Below the pieces are notes generated by a model. That model did no database searches. It was not told the origin of the DNA and saw only the letters and a program-made list of their open reading frames with translations. A DNA stretch of 21,832 bases from the NCBI GenBank assembly GCA_009691925.1, contig SIAG01000015.1, positions 1 through 21,832 on the forward strand, read 5' to 3'. Positions 11,847 through 20,448 of this stretch are shown here, piece after piece (position 1 is the first letter of the stretch; each line of letters begins with the position of its first letter). The translations under genes were made by a program, and so were the position numbers. The DNA comes from Planctomycetaceae bacterium. GTDB lineage: Bacteria; Planctomycetota; Planctomycetia; Pirellulales; UBA1268.

Positions 11847-13316
11847 ATGATGATCCCCAAGCGTGCGGATGGCAGAAAGCTGACGCGGCGCGGGCTGTTG
11901 GCGGCCGGCCCCCGGGCAGGCCTCGGCCTCGGGTTCGGCTCGCTGGCGCTTGAGTCGCTGCTGGGTGACGGACAGTCGGCCCTGGCGGCGACGGCCGCCG
12001 CGCGGGCCAAGTCGGTGATCTGGGTGTTTCTGTCGGGTGGCTACAGCCACGTCGAGACGTTCGATCCCAAGCCCGCGCTCAACGCCCACGCCGGCAAGAC
12101 CTACGACAAGACGCCGTTTGAGAATCCGATCAACTCGCCGCTCCATCGGAAGCGCTTTCGATCGGTGCCGGCCGAGGAGATCAATGTCCGCGACGTCTAT
12201 CCAATCATCTATCCGATGCAGGTCGGCTTCGCCCCCCGCGGCCGCAGCGGCATCGAGATCAGCGACTGGTGGCCTCAGCTGGCGGGCGTGGTCGACGAGC
12301 TCTGTTTCGTACGCAACATGTGGACGACCGACAACGACCACGCCGCCGAGAACCAGATCCACACCGGCCGCCACCGGCTCGACGAGCCGCAGCCGAGCCT
12401 CGGCGCCTGGGCTTCCTACGGGCTCGGCAGTCTCAACGAGGATCTGCCCCGCTATGTGGTCCTCGGTGGGCCGACGCGGAGCGACACGCGCCAGTCGATC
12501 GATTCGCTCTATCTCGGGCCGCAGCATACCGGCGTCCCCCTCGCCCTCGATCCGGTCAACCCGCTCCCCTTCGGACGCCGTCAGGCGGCGCAGTCGGCCC
12601 GGCAGCAGCGCGACGAGTTCGACCTCGTCGGCCGGCTCGGGGCGATCGCCGCGGCCGAGCATCCGCACGACGCGGAGCTACGAGCGCGGATCCGCGGCTA
12701 CGAGCTCGCCTACCGGATGCAGGCCGCCGTGCCGGAGGCGGTCGGCTTTGCCGACGAGACCGAGGCGACCCGCCGACTCTATGGCCTCGATGTCGAGGCG
12801 ACGAAGCTCGCCGGCGAGCGTCTCCTCGCGGCCCGCCGGCTCGTGGAACGCGGCGTCCGCTTCGTGCAGGTCTTCCCGTCGCCGTACGGCGTCTGGGACT
12901 CGCACCAGAAGCTCAAGGAGAACCACACCCGGCTGTGTGCCACGATCGACCTCCCGATCAGCGGGCTGATCCGCGACCTCAAGGCCCGGGGGCTGTTCGA
13001 CGAGACGCTCGTCGTCTTCTGCACGGAGTTTGGCCGGACTCCGGGGCTCGAACAGCGGAGCGGGGGCGTCGACGGCCGCGACCACCATCCCAACGGCTTC
13101 ACGATCTGGCTCGCCGGGGCGGGGGTGAAACGGGGGCATGTCCATGGCGCAACCGACGAGCTCGGCTACAACGCTCTCGGCGACGGCCACTACGTCACCG
13201 ATCTCCACGCCACCGTCCTCCACCTCCTCGGCCTCGATGGCCGCAAGCTCGAGGTGCCGGGCCGGCGCCGGCTGGAGATCGACCACGGTGAACCGATCGC
13301 CGAGATCCTCGCCTGA
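11847..13316 (+). CDS. DUF1501 protein with Tat signal
   Basis: 489 residues. The N-terminus has a twin-arginine motif (KLTRRGLLAAG) and a hydrophobic Gly/Leu/Ala segment, so folded export by Tat is expected. DUF1501 belongs to the alkaline-phosphatase/sulfatase-like superfamily; VIWVFLSGGYSHVETFDPKP at the start and CTEFGRTPG, GRDHHPNGFTIWLAGAGVKRG and DLHATVLHLLGLD near the end are typical. The enzymatic role is not established. It directly follows the DUF1553 gene (10-bp gap), the usual partner. Two adjacent ATGs (11847 and 11850) are possible; GAGG lies seven bases before the second, so initiation may favour it and give 488 residues. Confidence 0.93.
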   Translation: MMIPKRADGRKLTRRGLLAAGPRAGLGLGFGSLALESLLGDGQSALAATAAARAKSVIWVFLSGGYSHVETFDPKPALNAHAGKTYDKTPFENPINSPLHRKRFRSVPAEEINVRDVYPIIYPMQVGFAPRGRSGIEISDWWPQLAGVVDELCFVRNMWTTDNDHAAENQIHTGRHRLDEPQPSLGAWASYGLGSLNEDLPRYVVLGGPTRSDTRQSIDSLYLGPQHTGVPLALDPVNPLPFGRRQAAQSARQQRDEFDLVGRLGAIAAAEHPHDAELRARIRGYELAYRMQAAVPEAVGFADETEATRRLYGLDVEATKLAGERLLAARRLVERGVRFVQVFPSPYGVWDSHQKLKENHTRLCATIDLPISGLIRDLKARGLFDETLVVFCTEFGRTPGLEQRSGGVDGRDHHPNGFTIWLAGAGVKRGHVHGATDELGYNALGDGHYVTDLHATVLHLLGLDGRKLEVPGRRRLEIDHGEPIAEILA

Positions 13317-13363
13317 TCCACACCTACGCTCCGGCTCTTCCCCCACGGCCGCGAGGAGCCACC

Positions 13364-14425
13364 ATGCCCGCTGATGACACGCCCCTAGCCTTCGAGCCGC
13401 CGTGGTGGATGAAGAATCCGCACGTGCAGACGATCCTGCCGGCGCTTGTGCCACAGAAGCTCGCCGATCATGCGGCATTGTTGCGGCGCGTCGAGCTCGC
13501 CGACGGCGACGCGCTCGCCGTCCATGACGATTGCCCCGCGGCTTGGGCCCCTGGCGGGAAGGTGGCGATCCTCTCCCATGGCTTGGCCGACCATCACCGC
13601 ACGCCGCTGCTTGTGCGCCTCACCGAAAAGCTCACCACGCGGGGTGTGCGCGTCTTTCGCTGGGACATGCGCGGCTGCGGCGCCGGGATGGCCTGGGCCC
13701 GCCGCCCCTACCATGCCGGCTGCTCTGGGGACTTGGCGGCCGTCGTCGATGCCGTCATCGGCTGGTGCTGCGGGGAGGAAAACGGGAAGCGTGGGGCGGC
13801 GGCCGGCGCTGACGTCACGCTGCCTGACGTCACGCTGTTTGGCGTCTCTCTTTCCGGCAATGTGCTTCTCAAATATCTCGGCGAAGCGCCGGGGCATATC
13901 CCGGCCGCGGTGCGGCGGGCGGTGGCGGTCAATCCACCGATCGACCTGCTGGCGGGGATCGAGTCGATCGGCAGCCGCACCAACCGCGTCTACGACCGAC
14001 ACTTCACCGGTGTGCTCATCAAGCACCTCGAAGCCTGGTGGCACCTCCGCCCCGATGCCTACCGGCCGCCGGAGGGGCCGCGGCCGCGCACACTCCACGG
14101 CTTCGACGATTGGTTCACCGCCCCGGCGATCGGCTTCCGCGACGCCCACGACTACTACCGCCACTCAAGCGCCGCGTCCTTCATCCCCACGATCGACACG
14201 CCGACGACGATCATCACCTCGCGCGATGATCCGCTTGTCCCCTTCGGGATGTTTTCCAGCGACCGCGTGGCCTATCCCGACTGCGTGCGGCTGGTCGCCA
14301 CCGATCATGGCGGCCATGTGGGATTTGTCGGGAAGAAGGGGCTCGATCCTGACTCCCGCTGGCTCGACTGGCGCATCGTGGAGATCGTCACCGGAATGCC
14401 GGTGAGCGACGACGAGGGCCCGTGA
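13364..14425 (+). CDS. Alpha/beta hydrolase, YheT (AB-hydrolase-4) family
   Basis: 353 residues, with GAGGAG five bases before the ATG. NPHVQTILPAL near the N-terminus is the YheT family signature. ILSHGLADHHRTP carries the oxyanion-hole region, MRGCGAG follows, and GVSLSGN (160-166) holds the nucleophile Ser162. TSRDDPLVPF (Asp288/289) and ATDHGGHVGF (His318) complete the catalytic triad. Family members are cytoplasmic esterases or lipases of poorly known substrate. It is 47 bp after the DUF1501 gene and on the same strand, but its relation to the exported proteins is unclear. A small GGGC-GAGA-GCCC hairpin (14438-14449) follows the stop. Confidence 0.88.
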   Translation: MPADDTPLAFEPPWWMKNPHVQTILPALVPQKLADHAALLRRVELADGDALAVHDDCPAAWAPGGKVAILSHGLADHHRTPLLVRLTEKLTTRGVRVFRWDMRGCGAGMAWARRPYHAGCSGDLAAVVDAVIGWCCGEENGKRGAAAGADVTLPDVTLFGVSLSGNVLLKYLGEAPGHIPAAVRRAVAVNPPIDLLAGIESIGSRTNRVYDRHFTGVLIKHLEAWWHLRPDAYRPPEGPRPRTLHGFDDWFTAPAIGFRDAHDYYRHSSAASFIPTIDTPTTIITSRDDPLVPFGMFSSDRVAYPDCVRLVATDHGGHVGFVGKKGLDPDSRWLDWRIVEIVTGMPVSDDEGP

Positions 14426-14483
14426 CGGGAGCTTTGGGGGCGAGAGCCCTCGGTGCAGACTGAACGATCGCCGCTGACGCCGG

Positions 14484-14489
14484 TATATT
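14484..14489 (+). promoter_or_regulatory. TATATT -10-like box before the multi-CXXCH gene
   Basis: GGTATATTC, 20 bp upstream of the preferred ATG (14510). It matches five of six -10 bases and aligns with the boxes at 5112 and 9321. If real, the GTG at 14453 cannot be the start. Confidence 0.3.
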
Positions 14490-14509
14490 CGTGGCGGCTC
14501 GGCTTCCGA

Positions 14510-17437
14510 ATGGCCCGTTGCGGTTGCGCCCTGGGGACTCTGCTTATGTGTCCGAGATCGTGTCGTTCCTGGCTCGCCGCCGTCATCGTCGGGATGGCGG
14601 CTGGCCTGGCTGGGGTGAGAGCCACGGCCGCGCCGATCGTCTCGGGCTTCGAGCGCTTTGGCCGCCATGCCGGCGAGACGATCGATCGGATCGAAGCGGG
14701 GCTCTTGCTCCTCGGCGAGCTCGGCTGCGTAAATTGCCATCGGGCTGACGCGGCCGCAGCCCATGTGAGCGGCAAGACAGGGCCGATCCTCGACCGGGTC
14801 GGCGAGCGGATCGATCCGGCCTGGATCGCGACCTACCTCCGCGACCCTGCCACCGCCCACCCCGGCACCACGATGCCCCACGCGCTTGCCAGCCTCGACG
14901 AGGGGACGCGGGCGCAGGCCGCGGAGGCGATCGCCCACTATCTCGCTTCGACGGGGGAGTTTTCCCGGGGACCTTTTCCGGGCGCACAGGATAGCCGCCC
15001 GCGCGACGGGGTGCCGATCTACGACCGCGTCGGCTGCCGGGCCTGCCATGGCGACCGGCTCTCGAGCGGGCCCCATCTCCCCGACCAGCGCCCCTTGGGG
15101 GATCTCTCTGCAAAATGGTCTCCTGCCGCCCTCGATGCCTTTCTGCAAAATCCCCTCCACACGCGCCCCTCGAGTCGGATGCCGGCCTTCCCGCTCGACG
15201 ATGGCGATCGCCGCCATCTCGTCGCGGCCCTCCTTCTCCCCGAGAGCCGCTGGGGGGGCGTGGCCGAGCAGACGGTGGCCTTCGAGGCGAAGTCGTGGAA
15301 TCAGACCTTCGGCTCGCTCCCCGATTTCGCCGCGCTCGGGAAACCCGACCGCACGGGGCCACTCCAGGGCTTTGATGTCGAAGGCTTTGCCGGCCGCACC
15401 GATGGATTTTGTGTCCAGCTGTCAGGCTTTTTTCATGCCCCGGCCAAGGGGCGCTACCGCTTCGATCTGGCCAGCGACGACGGCAGCCGATTGCTCGTTG
15501 GCGGTGCGATCGTAATCGACAACGACGGCGTTCATCCGCACAGCTGGCGCTCGGGCGATATCGAGATCGAAGCGGGCATCCACCGAATAGGGATTGAGTT
15601 TTTCGAGGCGAGCGGGCAATGCACGCTCGAGCTCGACGTGGCGCCACCGGGCGACTCCCGCGAGTCGGCTCTCGCTTTCATCACGCCGTCGCGCGACGGT
15701 AAGCCGGCCCGCACCTCCCGCCCTGCCCCGCCAACGTTTGCCGTCGACGCGAGGCTCGCCGCCGAGGGGAAGAAAGCCTTTGCAACGCACGGCTGCGCCA
15801 ACTGCCATCGCCTCGACGGTGCCGAGCCGGTCGCCTTCAAGGTGCCGGACTTGAAAACGCTCGGCGCGAGGGCCGGCAATGCGACCGATGCCGGTTGCCT
15901 TGGCCAGAAGCCTGCCGCGAACGCAGCGTTGCTCTACGGGCTCGACGACACGCAGCGGGAGGCGATCGGCGCGGCGCTCGCATTCCTTGCCTCTCCGGCT
16001 GCTTCTGAAGCGCCAACGCGCGAGCGGGAGATTTCCCGGTCGCTCACGAGCCTCAACTGCCTCGCCTGTCATGTTCGCGACGGGAAGGGAGGTGCGATCC
16101 CCGCGGTCGCCATCCTCGACGACGACGGCGAGCCGATCCTTAAAGAGCCTGCCCGCGACGCCCTGTTCACCGGCCCGATCCCGGAGATGGGGGAGGAGGG
16201 GCGGCTGCCGCCGACGCTCGACGGCGTCGGCGACAAGCTGCGGCGGGAGTTTCTCGATGAGGTGCTGGAGAAGGGGGGCATAGATCGCCGCGCCACGATG
16301 TACACCTTGATGCCGAAGTGGCACGGCGACGTCGCCAAGCCCCTCGCGGCACGCCTGGCCGACGATCCGAAAACCGCCGTCGACATCCCGGCGATCGCCG
16401 GCCACGCCGAAGCGGAGATCGTCGACAAGGGGCGAGATCTCGTCGGCTCGAAGGGGCTCGGCTGCATCAAGTGCCACGCCTTCGCAGGCGACCGCGGCCA
16501 GGGGCTCGGAGCCATCGACATGACTCGCTTTCCCAAGCGACTGAATCACGAGTGGTATCTCGCTTATGTGGAAAACCCGCAACGCTTTCGCCCCGGCACG
16601 CGGATGCCCGCCGCCTGGCCAGAGGGCAAGGTGTTTTATCCTGACGTTCTCTCTGGCGACGCCGGCAATCAGATCGAATCTGTGTGGCGATATGTGTCGC
16701 TGGCCAAGCCGCGGCCCCCGGTCGGACTGGGGAACGATCCGATTGAGCTGGTCGCCACCGACAAGCCGGTGATCTACCGCAACTTCATCGAAGGGGCCGG
16801 GCCGCGGGCGATCGGCATCGGCTTCCCGGAACGGGTCAACATCGCCTGGGACGCCGAGGCGTTTCGCTTGGCGCTTGTTTGGAAGGGATCCTTCATCGAT
16901 GCCCGCCGCCACTGGAGCGGCCGCGGAGAAGGCTTTCAGCCGCCGATGGGGGATGCCGTCTTTTCGCCCGACGCGGGCCCCTGCGTGGCGATCCTCCCTT
17001 CGCTCGATGCCCCATGGCCAACGGAGCCTGTCCGAAAGCGCGGCGGACGGTTCGGCGGCTACGCGCTCGACAAGGAGGGGCGACCGACCTTTCGCTGGTC
17101 GCTGCCCGCTGAAAAAATCGCCGTCCGCGAATCGATCGGCGGCGACTCCGTCGGCAACCCGTTCCTGAAGCGGGCCGTGACCGTCGAACGCCAGCCGAAT
17201 GACGCCGGGCTCGAAGGCCTCGTCTTCCGTGCCGCCGTCGCCGATTCGATCGAGGCGGAGGCCGATGGCTGGTGGCGCGTCGCCGGCTTTTGGCGGGTGC
17301 GCGTGCTCGGGGCGGGCGTCGGTCCAGCCACGGTCGTGACGATCGACGGCAAGAAAGAACTGCGCTATTGCCTGAAGACCCCGGTCGAGACGGCCGCCGA
17401 GGCCCGCGTCACTTTCCAGGAGGAACTCTCATGGTGA
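14510..17437 (+). CDS. Secreted five-CXXCH cytochrome c-like protein with PA14-like insert
   Basis: About 975 residues from the ATG at 14510. GTG 14453 and ATG 14546 are alternatives; the last has GGGGA at good spacing and gives the cleanest signal peptide (SWLAAVIVGMAAGLAGVRATAAP). Five haem-binding CXXCH motifs occur, CVNCH, CRACH, CANCH, CLACH and CIKCH, at about residues 73, 176, 429, 517 and 652. Met-containing segments such as GTTMPHAL, SSRMPAFP and GTRMPAAWP may supply axial ligands. Between the second and third haem lies a PA14-like beta-sandwich (GFFHAPAKGRYRFDLASDDGSRLLVGG), often a carbohydrate-binding module. The ~270-residue C-terminus has no motif I recognise. It overlaps the propeller gene by 7 bp, so both are probably translated together. 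Likely an extracytoplasmic electron-transfer protein tied to polymer binding. Confidence 0.85.
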   Translation: MARCGCALGTLLMCPRSCRSWLAAVIVGMAAGLAGVRATAAPIVSGFERFGRHAGETIDRIEAGLLLLGELGCVNCHRADAAAAHVSGKTGPILDRVGERIDPAWIATYLRDPATAHPGTTMPHALASLDEGTRAQAAEAIAHYLASTGEFSRGPFPGAQDSRPRDGVPIYDRVGCRACHGDRLSSGPHLPDQRPLGDLSAKWSPAALDAFLQNPLHTRPSSRMPAFPLDDGDRRHLVAALLLPESRWGGVAEQTVAFEAKSWNQTFGSLPDFAALGKPDRTGPLQGFDVEGFAGRTDGFCVQLSGFFHAPAKGRYRFDLASDDGSRLLVGGAIVIDNDGVHPHSWRSGDIEIEAGIHRIGIEFFEASGQCTLELDVAPPGDSRESALAFITPSRDGKPARTSRPAPPTFAVDARLAAEGKKAFATHGCANCHRLDGAEPVAFKVPDLKTLGARAGNATDAGCLGQKPAANAALLYGLDDTQREAIGAALAFLASPAASEAPTREREISRSLTSLNCLACHVRDGKGGAIPAVAILDDDGEPILKEPARDALFTGPIPEMGEEGRLPPTLDGVGDKLRREFLDEVLEKGGIDRRATMYTLMPKWHGDVAKPLAARLADDPKTAVDIPAIAGHAEAEIVDKGRDLVGSKGLGCIKCHAFAGDRGQGLGAIDMTRFPKRLNHEWYLAYVENPQRFRPGTRMPAAWPEGKVFYPDVLSGDAGNQIESVWRYVSLAKPRPPVGLGNDPIELVATDKPVIYRNFIEGAGPRAIGIGFPERVNIAWDAEAFRLALVWKGSFIDARRHWSGRGEGFQPPMGDAVFSPDAGPCVAILPSLDAPWPTEPVRKRGGRFGGYALDKEGRPTFRWSLPAEKIAVRESIGGDSVGNPFLKRAVTVERQPNDAGLEGLVFRAAVADSIEAEADGWWRVAGFWRVRVLGAGVGPATVVTIDGKKELRYCLKTPVETAAEARVTFQEELSW

Positions 17438-18963
17438 TTTTTGACGTGCGTCGCGTCGCGATGCGATTCAGCGGGGCGTTTGTCGCAATTGCTCTGCTTG
17501 CGTTGCTTCAGACGATCATCGTTGCGGCCCCAGCGCGCTCCGCCGAGCCGCTCAAGAAGCCGACCGAGGCCGATTTTTACGCAATCGAACAACTCAAAAT
17601 CCCGCCGGATGCCTTTCTCGAAGTGGGGGCGCTCGAGTGGCTCCCCGATAATAAGATCGCCGTCGCCAGCCGGCGGGGGGAGATCTGGATCGTCAGCGAT
17701 CCGGCCGGGAGCGAGCCGACCTGGACGCGCTTCGCCCATGGGCTCCACGAGGTGCTGGGCCTAGCCTGGAAGGATGGCTGGCTCTATGCGACGCAGCGGC
17801 CGGAGGTGAGCCGACTTAAGGACACCGATGGCGACGGCGAGGCCGACGAGATCGAGACGGTGGCCGATGGCTGGGGCGTCTCGGGCGACTACCACGAATA
17901 TGCCTTCGGATCGAAGTTTGACGCCGAAGGAAACCTGTGGATCGTGCTCTGCCTGACGGGGAGCTTTTCGAGCGAAGTGCCGTTTCGTGGCTGGGCGATG
18001 CGCGTCACCCCCGACGGCCGCACGATCCCCACCACCTCCGGCGTCCGATCCCCCGGCGGGATCGGCTTTGACTGCGCAGGGAAGGTGCTCTACACCGACA
18101 ACCAAGGGCCGTGGAACGGATCGTGCGCGCTCAAAGAGCTGCGGCCGGGGGAGTTCGTTGGCCATCCGGGCGGATTCAAGTGGTATGACCTGGCGCCGGA
18201 GATGGGGCCGAAGCCGACCGAGCCGAGGAGCGGCAGCCGGTGGGCGGAGGAGATGAAGCGGATCCCGGAGTACCGCCCAGCGGTCGTCGTTTTCCCTTAC
18301 GATCTTGTGGGGAAGAGCGCGGCGGGGGTGGTGGGTGATGCGACGGAGGGGAAGTTTGGGCCGTTTGCCGGGCAGGTGTTCGTCACCGATCAGTCGCATT
18401 CGATCCTCATGCGCTGCAGCCTGGAGACGATCGACGGCATCATGCAGGGGGCCTGCTTTCCCTTCCGAGAGGGTTTTGGAAGCGGGTCGCTTGCCGTCCA
18501 ATTCGCCCCCGACGGCTCGCTCTATGTCGGCGGCACCAACCGCGGGTGGGGCTCGCGTGGCGGCGGCGACTATGCGCTTGAGCGGCTGGTGTGGACCGGC
18601 AAGCTGCCGTTCGAGATCCGCGCCATGAAGGCGCTCACCGATGGCTTTGAGCTTGAGTTCACAAGCCCGGTCGATAAGGCCACGGCGGCCGATGTGAAAA
18701 GCTACGCGGCGCGGGGCTTTACCTACATCTATCAGGCCGACTATGGCAGCCCCATCGTCGACGAAGCACCGTGCGAGATCGTCAAAGCGACGCCGAGCGC
18801 CGATGGCTTGAAGGTCCGCCTCGAGATGACGAACCTCCGCGAGGGAGTGATCCACGAGCTCAAGTGCCCCGGCGTGCGGAGCGCCTCCTCGGGCGATCTC
18901 CCTGCCGGTCTCGCGCTCCTCCACGACACCGGCTGGTACACGCTTAACCGTCGGCCGAAGTGA
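17431..18963 (+). CDS. Secreted beta-propeller (PQQ/sugar dehydrogenase-like) protein
   Basis: 510 residues from the ATG at 17431, with AGGAGG seven bases upstream; it overlaps the cytochrome gene by seven bases in another frame. The N-terminal MRFSGAFVAIALLALLQTII and the following Ala-rich AAPARSAEP are a signal peptide. Repeated blade-like units follow: LEWLPDNKIAVASRRGEIWIV, GLAWKDGWLYATQRPEVSRL with a DTDGDGEADE calcium-loop-like motif, KFDAEGNLWIVL, GIGFDCAGKVLYTDNQG, and VQFAPDGSLYVGGTNRGWG. This layout is found in planctomycete proteins related to PQQ-dependent sugar dehydrogenases. The C-terminal ~100 residues look like an Ig-like domain (LEFTSPVDKATAADVKSY). It may be the redox partner of the CXXCH protein. 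Cofactor and substrate cannot be read from the sequence. Confidence 0.82.
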   Translation: MVIFDVRRVAMRFSGAFVAIALLALLQTIIVAAPARSAEPLKKPTEADFYAIEQLKIPPDAFLEVGALEWLPDNKIAVASRRGEIWIVSDPAGSEPTWTRFAHGLHEVLGLAWKDGWLYATQRPEVSRLKDTDGDGEADEIETVADGWGVSGDYHEYAFGSKFDAEGNLWIVLCLTGSFSSEVPFRGWAMRVTPDGRTIPTTSGVRSPGGIGFDCAGKVLYTDNQGPWNGSCALKELRPGEFVGHPGGFKWYDLAPEMGPKPTEPRSGSRWAEEMKRIPEYRPAVVVFPYDLVGKSAAGVVGDATEGKFGPFAGQVFVTDQSHSILMRCSLETIDGIMQGACFPFREGFGSGSLAVQFAPDGSLYVGGTNRGWGSRGGGDYALERLVWTGKLPFEIRAMKALTDGFELEFTSPVDKATAADVKSYAARGFTYIYQADYGSPIVDEAPCEIVKATPSADGLKVRLEMTNLREGVIHELKCPGVRSASSGDLPAGLALLHDTGWYTLNRRPK

Positions 18964-18998
18964 CCGGCAGGAACACGCCTCGAATCCCTTGCAGCCGT

Positions 18999-19018
18999 GC
19001 CGTCGACGGCGGTAGGCT
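18999..19018 (+). promoter_or_regulatory. Palindrome next to a TAGGCT box upstream of the ACP gene
   Basis: GCCGTCGACGGC (18999-19010) is a perfect 12-bp palindrome, followed by GGTAGGCTC with a -10-like box at 19013-19018. The pattern echoes the palindrome-plus-box in front of the SIR2 gene. Weak evidence on its own. Confidence 0.25.
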
Positions 19019-19064
19019 CGTTTGGAAGTCCGTTGACAACTTGCCGGCTCGGGGGAATGACGCG

Positions 19065-19370
19065 ATGGAATCCGAAGTGGCGCCATTCATCGTCGACAGG
19101 CTTGTCAAGCAGGGCTCCGCGGCGCGGCCCCACGCCGAAATCCTGGTGCGGACGCTCTCGGCTCTCGGCTTGGATTCTCTCGATTTTCTTGAGCTCCTCA
19201 ATGAGATCGAGGAACGATTCGACGTTCGCATCGGGGACGACGCCGTCACGGCGTCGAGCACGGTAGGCGACCTGATCACGTTCGTCGAAGCCAAGGTGGC
19301 CGCCCGGCCGCCGGTATCGCCGCTAGACCGTGTTCCGAGTCGAGAACCGCCCGACGGAGAGTCCCGATGA
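19065..19370 (+). CDS. Acyl carrier protein
   Basis: 101 residues from the ATG at 19065, with a GGGGGAA Shine-Dalgarno-like block upstream; the frame is open from 18960 but the added residues have no family likeness. LGLDSLDFLELLNEIEERFDV contains the DSL motif; Ser38 is the expected 4'-phosphopantetheine site, and the helix after it is acidic as in ACPs. It carries acyl chains as thioesters. Its last codons overlap the next gene by the ATGA arrangement, so the ACP is made together with the P450-like protein and probably presents an acyl or aminoacyl chain to it. The C-terminal 20 residues are Pro/Arg-rich and unusual for an ACP. A specialised rather than housekeeping ACP is likely. Confidence 0.9.
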   Translation: MESEVAPFIVDRLVKQGSAARPHAEILVRTLSALGLDSLDFLELLNEIEERFDVRIGDDAVTASSTVGDLITFVEAKVAARPPVSPLDRVPSREPPDGESR

Positions 19371-20443
19371 AGAACATCCGGGTGCTCGACACGATCCGCT
19401 CGGTGACGGGCAGGCGGCGATTCGATCGATTTCCAGCCATCCAGCCGCCGGTGATGGTGTTTCGACGCGATGGGGATGGGCCGTCAGCGTTCGTGGTGGT
19501 CGACGCCGGGCAGGCCAAGGCGGTGATGCAGTCGCCACGCTACCGGCAATTCGACTTTCTCGGGCAAATCCTCACCATTGCCAAGCCAGATCGCACCCGA
19601 TGGATCCGCCGGTTCTGTGACATCGGCCTGATGATGGTGGATGGCCCGCAGCATGAGCGCCGGCGGCTCTCGATGCAGCGAGCACTCGATCGCTGCGCCG
19701 CCGGTGTCAGGGCGATCTCCGCAGACGACATGACGGCCGTTGTCGAGGAGGGCCTGGCCGCCGAGCCCTGTACGGCGGCGATGGTCGCCGCCCGGTTGGT
19801 GACGTTGTTGTTTTCAAGGGCGATCACGGCGATGACGGGCAAGCCGGTGGAACTGCCGGTCCGGGATATGCTTGCCATCGATTTCTTCAATCCGTTTCCC
19901 ACCCTCTCGTCGCTCGCAGGGTGCGACGAATCGATCGACCGCTGCTGTCGATCGCTCGACTTCGAGTCGCTCGACGAAGGAGATCAGGCGGCGGTGCTCT
20001 CCCTGCTGGTCATGGGCGTCAGCCCGATGCACGCGCTGCTGACAACGCTCGTGAACGTTTACGCGACAGCCCGGCGCGAGGGGCTTACCGCTGATGAAGC
20101 GGCCAAGCGCACGGTGGGGTTCGATGCGTATGCGATCGTGCCAGTGAACTTAACGATGCGGGCTTGTGTCGGCGCCGACACCCTCGGAGGCGAGGCGGTC
20201 GAGCCGGGGGACGTCGTCTACCTGTTTCTGGGGTCGGCCTCGGGCTGTCCTTTCTCCCGGCTGACGAGCCTGCCGTTCGGTGCCGGCTCCCATTACTGCA
20301 GCGGCGCCGCTCTCACGCAGCTGATGCTGAAGACCGTTCGATCGGTTCTCGGCCGCATGCGGGCCGATTGCAGCCGGATCAGCCCGACGCCAGAAGTCGA
20401 GGGAAAGGCCTCGGCGTTCCTGGTGTTTGCGACGGAGAGCTGA
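19367..20443 (+). CDS. Cytochrome P450-like protein, reduced form
   Basis: 358 residues, shorter than the usual ~400. The haem-ligand loop LPFGAGSHYCSGAAL is intact and Cys311 is the expected haem thiolate. MVDGPQHERRRLSMQRAL in the N-terminal half matches the 'DpPeHtrlRrlv' motif. Other hallmarks are missing: the I-helix acid-alcohol motif reads GVSPMHALL, no ExxR is found where the K-helix should be (TVGFDAYAIVPVN), and the usual 'NRDP..F..P..F...R' stretch before the haem loop is almost entirely deleted. It probably binds haem but may not be a normal monooxygenase. It overlaps the ACP gene by 4 bp, as do ACP-dependent P450s of biosynthetic clusters. P450-like is secure; the reaction is unknown. 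Confidence 0.82.
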   Translation: MKNIRVLDTIRSVTGRRRFDRFPAIQPPVMVFRRDGDGPSAFVVVDAGQAKAVMQSPRYRQFDFLGQILTIAKPDRTRWIRRFCDIGLMMVDGPQHERRRLSMQRALDRCAAGVRAISADDMTAVVEEGLAAEPCTAAMVAARLVTLLFSRAITAMTGKPVELPVRDMLAIDFFNPFPTLSSLAGCDESIDRCCRSLDFESLDEGDQAAVLSLLVMGVSPMHALLTTLVNVYATARREGLTADEAAKRTVGFDAYAIVPVNLTMRACVGADTLGGEAVEPGDVVYLFLGSASGCPFSRLTSLPFGAGSHYCSGAALTQLMLKTVRSVLGRMRADCSRISPTPEVEGKASAFLVFATES

Positions 20444-20448
20444 CCCGG

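Noticed and set aside
19033..19038. Perfect TTGACA as a -35 before the ACP gene
   Set aside because: No -10 exists 16-18 bp downstream, and the transcription start would fall after the ATG.
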